Origin: CAZFOB01 sp964520325
Lineage (GTDB): Bacteria > Actinomycetota > JAICYB01
DNA: 16,156 bases
NCBI GenBank assembly: GCA_964520325.1
Contig: CAZFOB010000037.1
Span: 1 to 16,156 of the forward strand
Direction: 5' to 3'
The notes beneath the pieces were generated by a model. The model ran no database searches. It saw only the letters and a program-made list of their open reading frames with translations, and was not told the origin of the DNA. The stretch's first letter is position 1. Each line of letters begins with the position of its first letter. The position numbers and the translations under genes were made by a program. Below are positions 5,983 through 12,296 of this stretch, piece by piece.

Positions 5983-6279
5983 TCACTCGTTCCCAAGGGC
6001 GGTTCCTAGCCACCATATGCCCTCCTCCTCATCGATGGGATAAAGGACCGCGTCGAGCTTACGGTCCGCGTACGTCGTCCCTGTGGCAAGTAGGCGCCAA
6101 CCCCCACGTTCGTCATCGAACTCCCAACCAGCCCTCTCCAGAGGGGTGAGGACGAACGCCTCGCGAACCTCGAACCCGGCCACTTGATGCTTATCGGCCA
6201 GCTTGGCCAGGACTCGATCTGAGATACGAATCTCAGCGATATAGGCGCCGCGATCCCTATTCGGACGCTCCTCACCCAT
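5983..6279 (-). CDS. BrnT/RelE-superfamily-like protein, candidate toxin
   Basis: A 98-residue minus-strand protein. The frame is open far upstream, but ATG 6279 is preceded by AGAAGGA (6291-6285) with a 5-base spacer, and the upstream part overlaps a real membrane-protein gene, so I start here. The sequence follows the BrnT/DUF4258-like pattern: an N-terminal helix with KLADKHQVAGFEVREAF (25-42, compare KHxVsfeEA), a central strand pair GGWRLLATGTTYADRKL (59-75), and a final strand DAVLYPIDEEEGIWWLGTA. BrnT toxins are RelE-fold ribonucleases and usually precede their antitoxin, as this gene precedes the 89-residue one. The catalytic residues are not certain enough to map, so activity is inference. 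It could instead be a non-toxic member of the fold. Confidence 0.55.
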   Translation of the reverse strand: MGEERPNRDRGAYIAEIRISDRVLAKLADKHQVAGFEVREAFVLTPLERAGWEFDDERGGWRLLATGTTYADRKLDAVLYPIDEEEGIWWLGTALGNE

Positions 6280-6314
6280 GTCTATCCTTCTGATCCGGGT
6301 TTTTCTGCAGCCTG

Positions 6315-6851
6315 CTAACCCCGCACGCCGCGGATCAGGACGACGCCCACCAAGAGGGCCGCGACCCCGGCGGCTCGCATCGCGTCGATGCGATGCACCG
6401 TGGTACCGAAGGCCCCGACATGATCCAGCACGACCGAGCCCATCAACTGCCCGGCGATGACGCAGCTGAGATAGACCCCGACTCCGAGCCGCGGACCCAA
6501 GAAGCCGGCGCTCACGAGCAAGGGGATCGCGATGAGGCCGGTGAAGGCGAAGTACGGTGCGATGCCTTTGAGGAGCAAGACGAGTCCGACGCACGCAAAG
6601 ACAGCGGTGACGGCGTAGACCAGTGGCCGTGTGAACGGAGCGGGGAGTACCAGCGCAGGTCCGACGCGAGACTTCAGCGCCATGATCAGGGTAAACCCCG
6701 CCACAGTGCCAAGCAGCGAGAGCCACGTTGCCTCCAGGGGACCCCGCAGTCTGCCCATCGCGGAGAGCATGGTCACCTGAGTGGAGAAGCCCACTCCGAT
6801 GACCAGAGCCAGCGCGATGTAGCCGAGACTGAGCATCCGCGAGTCCACCAC
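6315..6851 (-). CDS. DMT-superfamily transporter, YdcZ (DUF606) family
   Basis: An integral membrane protein of about 173-178 residues with about six predicted hydrophobic segments (roughly residues 8-26, 40-58, 76-94, 100-118, 123-143 and 157-174). The motif GQLMGSVVLDHVGAFG (134-149) is the family hallmark near the C-terminus. Members are small drug/metabolite-type permeases of mostly unknown substrate. Two starts are possible: GTG 6851, preceded by a TACCAT box on the minus strand, or ATG 6836 (MLSLGYIALA), which begins the first membrane segment more tightly. It is transcribed away from the pan operon. The BrnT-like gene lies 35 bases downstream on the same strand with no terminator seen between, so read-through is possible. 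Confidence 0.85.
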   Translation of the reverse strand: MVDSRMLSLGYIALALVIGVGFSTQVTMLSAMGRLRGPLEATWLSLLGTVAGFTLIMALKSRVGPALVLPAPFTRPLVYAVTAVFACVGLVLLLKGIAPYFAFTGLIAIPLLVSAGFLGPRLGVGVYLSCVIAGQLMGSVVLDHVGAFGTTVHRIDAMRAAGVAALLVGVVLIRGVRG

Positions 6852-6857
6852 CCAGAG

Positions 6858-6863
6858 ATGGTA
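6858..6863 (-). promoter_or_regulatory. Candidate -10 box for the YdcZ-family gene
   Basis: On the minus strand TACCAT is followed by 6 bases and then GTG 6851. A TTGACT is present upstream, but only 10 bases away, too close for a standard -35. The same hexamer stands before folE. Weak evidence, consistent with a leaderless GTG start. Confidence 0.25.
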
Positions 6864-6903
6864 CGTCGCGACCAGTCAACACACGCTCCCGTTGGTCTCC
6901 TGC

Positions 6904-6909
6904 TACCCT
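6904..6909 (+). promoter_or_regulatory. Weak candidate -10 box for the DUF2520-pan operon
   Basis: TACCCT preceded by TGC at 6901-6903 forms an extended -10-like element (TGCTACCCT) in the divergent intergenic region (6852-7005). It would start transcription near 6916, about 90 bases before GTG 7006. No good -35 is seen. It is the best promoter-like element in this gap, but unproven. Confidence 0.25.
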
Positions 6910-7005
6910 CAACGCGGGTCATAAGACCGGTATCCCACGGGAACTGGAGCGTAACGGCCACAGCTGATCACTCCTGCTCCCGTGCGTCGCACGAGGAGAA
7001 AGCGC

Positions 7006-7851
7006 GTGGCGCGAAAGCCCACAGTGTCGATCGTTGGAGCGGGACGCGTTGGTTGCGCGTTCGGCATGGCGCTGCAGAGCGCCGGCTACACCATCACCGC
7101 GGCGTGGTCGCGTTCCCGCGGCGGACGTCAACGCGTTCACAGCCTGCTGGACACACCCGTTCTCGAGCCCATTGAGGTGGCCGCAGCCGCCGATGTTGTG
7201 ATCGTGGCTGTGCCCGACGATGCGATCGGCGAGATCGCGAACCAGATCGCGCCGGGCGTGCGCAAAGGCGCCCTTGTGGTGCACACCAGCGGCGGCAGCT
7301 CCCTTGACGTCCTCGCGCCGGTCGCTGTCGGCGGTGCGCGCATCGGCAGCCTCCATCCGCTGCAGACCGTGCCCGACGCCGAACGTGGTGCAGAGGCCCT
7401 CAAGGGCGCGGCGATCGCCGTGACGTGCGCCCGTCCCGACCGCACCGCACTCATGCGTCTCGCTCGTGACCTCGGCGGCCGGCCTTTCGTGATCGAGGAC
7501 GAGAACAAGCGCGTGTATCACGCGGCGGCGGTGTTCGCGTCCAACTACGTCGTGTCGGCGGTCTGGGCGGCGACGGTGCTTTTCGAGAGCATCGGGATCC
7601 GCAACGCGAGCGACGTCCTCGGCCCCCTTGTGCAGGCGTCCGTGGAGAACGTGCTCACGCGTGGTGGAGCCAAGGCGATCACCGGCCCTGTCGCCCGCGG
7701 CGACGTCGAGCTCGTTCGCAAACACGTCAAAGCGCTGCGGGACGTCGACCCGACCGGCAAGGCGATCACCGACGGCTATCGCGCGTTCGCCAAGATGACG
7801 GCTGCGCTCGCCGGCGGCGACACCGATCGTTTCGCGAAGGCCACCACATGA
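7006..7851 (+). CDS. Rossmann-like and DUF2520 domain oxidoreductase (candidate PanG-type ketopantoate reductase)
   Basis: A 281-residue NAD(P)-binding protein. The N-terminal Rossmann fold starts with VSIVGAGRVGCAFGMAL (7-23, GxGxxG-type), followed by DVVIVAVPDDAI and VVHTSGGSSLDVL. IGSLHPLQTVPD is the typical transition into the second domain, and the C-terminal DUF2520 helical domain includes VYHAAAVFASNYVV. I choose GTG 7006 because GAGGAG (6993-6998) stands 7 bases upstream; an earlier in-frame GTG at 6982 would add eight mainly basic residues. It overlaps panC by ATGA. M. tuberculosis Rv3603c, of this family, occupies the same place. No panE is seen here, and DUF2520-like proteins have been linked to an alternative ketopantoate reductase activity (PanG), so a pantothenate role is plausible but inferred. 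Confidence 0.88.
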   Translation: MARKPTVSIVGAGRVGCAFGMALQSAGYTITAAWSRSRGGRQRVHSLLDTPVLEPIEVAAAADVVIVAVPDDAIGEIANQIAPGVRKGALVVHTSGGSSLDVLAPVAVGGARIGSLHPLQTVPDAERGAEALKGAAIAVTCARPDRTALMRLARDLGGRPFVIEDENKRVYHAAAVFASNYVVSAVWAATVLFESIGIRNASDVLGPLVQASVENVLTRGGAKAITGPVARGDVELVRKHVKALRDVDPTGKAITDGYRAFAKMTAALAGGDTDRFAKATT

Positions 7852-8711
7852 TCGCCACGGGCCGGATCACCGAGGTGCGCAAGCTGCTCGAGGAAGCCCG
7901 CAGCGTCGGCAAGCGCGTGGGTCTCGTCCCGACGATGGGCGCCCTGCACGAGGGGCACCGCTCACTCGTGCGTCGCGCAGCCGCGGAGACCGACTACGTC
8001 GTGGTCAGCATCTTCCTGAACCCGACGCAGTTCTCACTCGATGAGGATCTTTCGGCCTACCCGCGCACGTTCGCCGACGACCTCGAGGCCTGCAAGGTCG
8101 AGGGTGCTCATCTGGTCTTCCATCCAGAGCCCGACGAGATCTATCCGGAACCGTCCAAGACCCAGATCTTCATCGACGGCATCACCGAGTCGATGGAAGG
8201 CAGAGCGCGCCCCGGACACTTCGGTGGCGTCGCGCTCGTCTGCAACAAGCTCTTCAACATCATCGGCGAGTGCAGTGCGTACTTCGGCGAAAAGGACGCC
8301 CAGCAGCTCCGCGTCGTGACACGGATGGCGAAGGACCTGTCGATGCCGGTCGAAGTCGTGGCGTGCGCGACGGTTCGCGAACCCGACGGCCTCGCGATGT
8401 CGAGCCGTAATCGGTATCTCGACGCTGGTGAGCGCAAGCGCGCGGTCGCCCTCTCGAAGGCACTTCTGGCGATCGCCGAAGCCGCCGGCGCAGGAGAACG
8501 GGACGTCACCACTCTGGAAGCTGCCGGACGCGAGGTCCTCGAGAGGGGTGGCGGTTTCGATAGTGGGGACGTCGACTACCTCGACGTCGTCGATCCCGAT
8601 TCGCTCGAGCATCTCGACCGGATCGAGAGCTCGGCATTGGTGTGCGGCGCGGTGCGGATCGGCAAGACCAGATTGATCGACAACATCACCATCCAGGGAG
8701 AGCCAAGATGA
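7848..8711 (+). CDS. panC: Pantoate--beta-alanine ligase (pantothenate synthetase)
   Basis: Joins pantoate and beta-alanine with ATP to give pantothenate. The 287 residues show the nucleotidyl-transferase HIGH-type motif in PTMGALHEGHRSL (28-40, HEGH 34-37), FLNPTQF (56-62), the pantoate-binding GRARPGHFGGV (118-128), GEKDAQQL (147-154) and the KMSKS-like MSSRNRYL (184-191). Length matches the family. The ATG overlaps the DUF2520 stop (ATGA) and its own TGA overlaps the panD ATG, so the three are translationally coupled. panB (ketopantoate hydroxymethyltransferase) is not in the window and must lie elsewhere. Confidence 0.97.
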   Translation: MIATGRITEVRKLLEEARSVGKRVGLVPTMGALHEGHRSLVRRAAAETDYVVVSIFLNPTQFSLDEDLSAYPRTFADDLEACKVEGAHLVFHPEPDEIYPEPSKTQIFIDGITESMEGRARPGHFGGVALVCNKLFNIIGECSAYFGEKDAQQLRVVTRMAKDLSMPVEVVACATVREPDGLAMSSRNRYLDAGERKRAVALSKALLAIAEAAGAGERDVTTLEAAGREVLERGGGFDSGDVDYLDVVDPDSLEHLDRIESSALVCGAVRIGKTRLIDNITIQGEPR

Positions 8712-9073
8712 GAAGACACATGCTGAAGTCGAAGATCCACCGGGCGACGATCACGCAGGCGCGCGTCGACTACATCGGATCGATCACGATCGACGCCGAC
8801 CTGCTCGAGCGCGCGGACATGGTCGCCTACGAGAAGGTGCTCGTGGCCGACTGCGACAATGGCACGCGCCTCGAGACCTACGTCATCGAGGGGGCCGCCG
8901 GCTCTGGTGTGGTGTGTATGAACGGTGCGGCCGCGCGCCTGGTCGAGAAGGGCGACAAGGTCATCATCATGTCGTTCGCCGACTACGAGGACGGCGAAGC
9001 GAGAAGCCACCGTCCCCTGACCGTCTTCGTGGACGACGACAACCACCACATCACTCTGCAGCCGGACGAATGA
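8708..9073 (+). CDS. panD: Aspartate 1-decarboxylase proenzyme
   Basis: Pyruvoyl-dependent enzyme converting L-aspartate to beta-alanine for panC. The 121-residue precursor cleaves itself between Gly24 and Ser25 (DYIGSITID) to create the pyruvoyl group. With the ATG at 8708, Lys9, Tyr22, Gly24-Ser25, Arg54 and Tyr58 (NGTRLETY) fall at exactly the E. coli PanD positions, which settles the start; GGGAGAG upstream also supports it. The alternative ATG at 8720 would drop four residues. Its start overlaps panC (ATGA) and its TGA overlaps nadC (ATGA). There is no sign of needing a PanM/PanZ maturation partner, and none is encoded here. Confidence 0.97.
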   Translation: MRRHMLKSKIHRATITQARVDYIGSITIDADLLERADMVAYEKVLVADCDNGTRLETYVIEGAAGSGVVCMNGAAARLVEKGDKVIIMSFADYEDGEARSHRPLTVFVDDDNHHITLQPDE

Positions 9074-9951
9074 CGACCGAAGAGACGCACGAGGCGAGCG
9101 AGCTTTGGGCCGCCTTCGAGCGCGTGATGGCCGTTGCCCTCGAGGAGGACCTGGGCGCCGCGGGCTTCGAGGCCGATGTCACGACGCGTTCGATCGTTCC
9201 CGATGGGTTGCGGGGCAGGGCGACGCTCTACGTCAAGCAGGCCGGCGTCCTGTGTGGTCTTGACGCGCTGCGTGCCGCCGTGTCGCAGCTCGACGATCGC
9301 GTCGCCGTGTCAGCGAGCGCCAAGGACGGCGATGAGATCGAGCGGGGCGAGGCGGTCGCACGCGTCGACGGTCCTGTCGCTGCGATCCTCGTCGGCGAAC
9401 GGTCGGCCCTCAACATGATCGGTCACCTCAGCGGCATCGCGACGCTCGTCCGCCGCTTCGTGAAGGCGGCACCCGACGTCGTGCTCACCGACACCCGCAA
9501 GACGCTTCCGGGCTTGCGTCTGCTCGAGAAATACGCCGTGCGCGTCGGAGGAGGGACCAACCACCGCTACGCCCTTTGGGACGGAGTCCTCATCAAGGAC
9601 AACCACATCGTCGCCGCGGGTGGCGTCGGTGAAGCGGTTCGACGTGTTCGCAAGCACACGACGATGCCGGTGCAAGCCGAGTGCACGAGCCTTGCGGAGG
9701 TCGAAGACGCGTTGGACGCCGGCGCCGCCGCGATCCTGCTCGACAACCAGGGTCCGGAGCAGCTGAAGATGCTCACCGATCACATCCGCAAGGTGAAGGA
9801 CGGCATCGTGGTCGAAGCGTCCGGCGGCGTCACGATCGACAACGTCGCCGAGATCGCGAAGACCGGCGTCGATCGCATCTCCATCGGTGCGTTCACCCAC
9901 TCGGCCCCCGGACTGGACGTGAGCCTGAAGCTCGAGGAGGTACGGAACTGA
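9070..9951 (+). CDS. nadC: Nicotinate-nucleotide pyrophosphorylase (carboxylating), quinolinate phosphoribosyltransferase
   Basis: Converts quinolinate and PRPP to nicotinate mononucleotide in de novo NAD synthesis. The 293 residues show GERSALNMIGHLSGIAT (109-125), TDTRKTLPGLRLLEKYAV (140-157), GGGTNHRYAL (160-169), IKDNHI (175-180), Glu204 in VQAECTS, LLDN (223-226), VEASGGV (248-254) and ISIGAFTHSAP near the C-terminus. The ATG at 9070 overlaps the panD stop by ATGA; the frame is open further upstream, but that part has no family homology. nadA and nadB are absent from the window, so nadC is separated from its usual partners and sits within the pantothenate genes. Confidence 0.96.
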   Translation: MTTEETHEASELWAAFERVMAVALEEDLGAAGFEADVTTRSIVPDGLRGRATLYVKQAGVLCGLDALRAAVSQLDDRVAVSASAKDGDEIERGEAVARVDGPVAAILVGERSALNMIGHLSGIATLVRRFVKAAPDVVLTDTRKTLPGLRLLEKYAVRVGGGTNHRYALWDGVLIKDNHIVAAGGVGEAVRRVRKHTTMPVQAECTSLAEVEDALDAGAAAILLDNQGPEQLKMLTDHIRKVKDGIVVEASGGVTIDNVAEIAKTGVDRISIGAFTHSAPGLDVSLKLEEVRN

Positions 9952-10730
9952 TGCTTCTCGCCGTCGACCTCGGCAACACAGAAACGACCATCGGTGTCTT
10001 CGATGACGACGCGCTGATCCAGACATGGCGCATGGCCACGCAGCCCAACCGGTCGGGCGACGAGCTCGCGCTGTTGATCCACTCGTTCCTGCGTCTCGGA
10101 AAGCTTCCGCGTGATGCCGACATCTCGGGCGTCGCTGTATCGAGCGTCGTCCCGCGGGCCACCCGCGCGATGCGCGAGATGATCCCTGAGTACTTCGACG
10201 TCGAACCGGTGATCGTCGAGCCCGGCATCAAGACCGGGATGCCGATCCTTATCGACAACCCCAAGGAAGTCGGCGCCGACCGGATCTGCAACTCGGTCGC
10301 GGCCTTCGAACGGCACGGCGGACCGGTCATCGCCATCGATCTCGGCACAGGAACGACATTCGATGCGGTGTCCGAGAACGGCGAGTACTTGGGCGGCGCG
10401 ATCGCACCTGGGCTCGCGATCGCAGCCAACGCGCTGGTGTCACAGACGGCGCAGCTGCGCCTCGTCGAATTCACCCGTCCCGCCCGGTTGATCGGCAAGA
10501 GCACGGCCGAAGCGATCCAGTCGGGACTTGTGATCGGGTACTCCTGCCTCATCGAGGGCATGCTCGATCTCTTCCGCAAAGAGCTCGGGGGCAACGCGAA
10601 GTCAGTGCTCACCGGCGGCCTCGCCGACGTGATGGCCCCCAACGTCGACGGCATCGACGAGGTCGACCCGTGGTTGGTTCTGAAGGGTCTGCACCTCATC
10701 TACGAACGCAACCTCGGTCCCGACGCGTAA
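9951..10730 (+). CDS. coaX: Type III pantothenate kinase
   Basis: Phosphorylates pantothenate, the first committed step to coenzyme A; type III enzymes are not feedback-inhibited by CoA. The 259-residue protein has the ASKHA-type phosphate loop LAVDLGNTETTIGVF (3-17), VSSVVP (63-68), TGMPI (95-99), GADRICN (108-114, with the catalytic Asp110), the second phosphate motif IDLGTGTTFD (129-138), GGAIAPG (148-154) and LTGG (220-223). The ATG at 9951 overlaps the nadC TGA by one base (TGATG), and GAGGAGG at 9934-9940 is a usable ribosome-binding site. It closes the cofactor operon. A GC-rich hairpin without a T-run follows it. Confidence 0.96.
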   Translation: MLLAVDLGNTETTIGVFDDDALIQTWRMATQPNRSGDELALLIHSFLRLGKLPRDADISGVAVSSVVPRATRAMREMIPEYFDVEPVIVEPGIKTGMPILIDNPKEVGADRICNSVAAFERHGGPVIAIDLGTGTTFDAVSENGEYLGGAIAPGLAIAANALVSQTAQLRLVEFTRPARLIGKSTAEAIQSGLVIGYSCLIEGMLDLFRKELGGNAKSVLTGGLADVMAPNVDGIDEVDPWLVLKGLHLIYERNLGPDA

Positions 10731-10772
10731 GCTGAGCGCGCGCCGGGGCGCGACGAAGGCGGTGGGGTCTGG

Positions 10773-12296
10773 TTGGCAGGGGAACTGATCCTGGTTGTCG
10801 AGGACAACGAGCGCAATCGTAAGCTCGTGCAGGATGTGCTCGAGTTCGCCGGTATGCGCGTCATCACCGCGTCGACGGCCGCGGAGGGCGTTGTGGCCGC
10901 GAAGGAACACATCCCAGACCTCTTGTTGATGGACGTCGGCCTTCCCGACGAGGACGGTCGGTCTGCGCTGAGCAAGCTTCGCGCCGACCCGGTGACGGCG
11001 AAGATCCCGGTCGTCGCCGTCACGGCGTACGCGATGGCCGGAGATCGGAAGTCCCTCCTCGACCACGGCTTCGACGGCTACATCGCCAAGCCGATCGACG
11101 TGAAATCGTTCCCGGATGAGATCGCCGCCCACATCACACGCTCGCTCGGTGAGGCCCTCGGGAAGTTCAGGGAGCCCGAGGAGGTCACGATCCTTGTCGT
11201 GGACGACACGCCGGTGAACGCGCGGTTGCTCGCCGGCATGCTCGAGCCTCGCGGATACCGTGTCGTGACGGCCGACGGCGGCGCCGAGGCTCTGGCCGCG
11301 ATCCTGCAACAGCGTCCGAACCTCGTCCTGCTCGACGTCCAGATGCCGGACCTGGACGGCTACGAGGTCTGCCGGCGCATCCGTGCCGATGAGAAGACCG
11401 CCACGCTACCCGTCGTGATGGTGACCGCGTCCGTGGGCGCAGAGCGCCTCGCCGCGCTCGAAGCCGGGGCAGACGACTTCGTCACGAAGCCGTTCAACCA
11501 AGCCGAACTCCATGCGCGCATCAGATCGCTGCTCAAGGTCGAGGAATACCAGCAGCGCATCGCATCTCAGGCCGCCGAGCTGGTGACGCTGAATCGCGAC
11601 CTTCAGCAGCGCGTCGACGAGCAACTCGTGGAGATGGGTCGCCTGAGCCGGCTGCGTCGATTCGTCTCTCAACAGGTGGCGGACGCCATCCTCTCCAGCG
11701 GCGACGACGCAGGTCTTGCCTTCCACCGGAGCGAACTCGCCGTCCTGTTCCTTGATCTCCGTGGGTTCACGTCGTTCACCGGCAACGCCGAACCGGAAGA
11801 GTCGTCGTGGGTGATGTCCGAGTACCACGATCTTGTCGGCTCGCTCGTGACGAGATTCCAAGCGACCGTGGGCCACTTCGCCGGTGACGGGATCATGCTC
11901 TTCTTCAACGACCCGGTGCCGTGTCCGGAGCCGGCGCTCGACGCCATCAAGATGGGCCTGGCGCTCCGCGATGGCATGAAGCAGCTGACCGACGCGTGGC
12001 GGAAACGAGCGTACGTTCTCGGATTCGGCATCGGGATCTCGTACGGGTTCGCGACGGTCGGCGAGATGGGGTTCGAGGGCCGCCGCGACTACGGCGCGAT
12101 CGGCAACGTGTGCAACATCGCCTCGCGTCTGTGCGACGAAGCGCAGGACGGTCAGGTGCTCATCGGCGATCGCGCCTACTCCGCCGCCAGGGACCGCATC
12201 GTCGCGGAGCCATTGGGTGCGCTCGAGCTGAAGGGTTTCACCACGGCGGTCGAAGCCTGGAATGTCCTCGACCTGAAGGAGCCCGGTGGTGACTGA
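10773..12296 (+). CDS. Dual-receiver response regulator with class III adenylate/guanylate cyclase domain
   Basis: A 507-residue soluble signalling protein. Residues about 4-125 are a DivK/Spo0F-like receiver (VVEDNE, phospho-Asp54 in LLMDVGLP, Lys106 in AKPID). Residues about 138-255 are a second, PleD-like receiver (VVDDTP, phospho-Asp188 in LLDVQMP, Lys239 in TKPF). A coiled linker (about 256-295) leads to a class III nucleotide cyclase (about 318-500) with metal Asp328 (FLDLRGFTSFT) and Asp372 (FAGDGIMLFF), then Asp439, Asn448 and Arg452 in RRDYGAIGNVCNIASRL. The usual adenine-selecting Lys before GDG is His368, so substrate choice is uncertain. The TTG start at 10773 is set by the receiver's beginning and a GGTGGGG 5 bases upstream. 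Its end overlaps the histidine kinase, its likely partner. Expected output is cAMP or a related nucleotide. Confidence 0.92.
   Translation: MAGELILVVEDNERNRKLVQDVLEFAGMRVITASTAAEGVVAAKEHIPDLLLMDVGLPDEDGRSALSKLRADPVTAKIPVVAVTAYAMAGDRKSLLDHGFDGYIAKPIDVKSFPDEIAAHITRSLGEALGKFREPEEVTILVVDDTPVNARLLAGMLEPRGYRVVTADGGAEALAAILQQRPNLVLLDVQMPDLDGYEVCRRIRADEKTATLPVVMVTASVGAERLAALEAGADDFVTKPFNQAELHARIRSLLKVEEYQQRIASQAAELVTLNRDLQQRVDEQLVEMGRLSRLRRFVSQQVADAILSSGDDAGLAFHRSELAVLFLDLRGFTSFTGNAEPEESSWVMSEYHDLVGSLVTRFQATVGHFAGDGIMLFFNDPVPCPEPALDAIKMGLALRDGMKQLTDAWRKRAYVLGFGIGISYGFATVGEMGFEGRRDYGAIGNVCNIASRLCDEAQDGQVLIGDRAYSAARDRIVAEPLGALELKGFTTAVEAWNVLDLKEPGGD

Noticed and set aside
6280..6912. Upstream extension of the BrnT-like gene to a 309-residue protein
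   Set aside because: The extra part overlaps the YdcZ-family membrane protein in another frame and has no homology; the ATG at 6279 with AGAAGGA is a better start.
6982..7005. Earlier GTG start for the DUF2520 protein
   Set aside because: It would add eight mainly Arg/Lys residues before the Rossmann strand; GAGGAG is placed correctly for GTG 7006 instead.
10739..10752. GC-rich hairpin after coaX as a terminator
   Set aside because: CGCGC/GCGCG arms with a 4-base loop exist, but there is no T-run and the next gene follows closely; it may be chance in GC-rich sequence.
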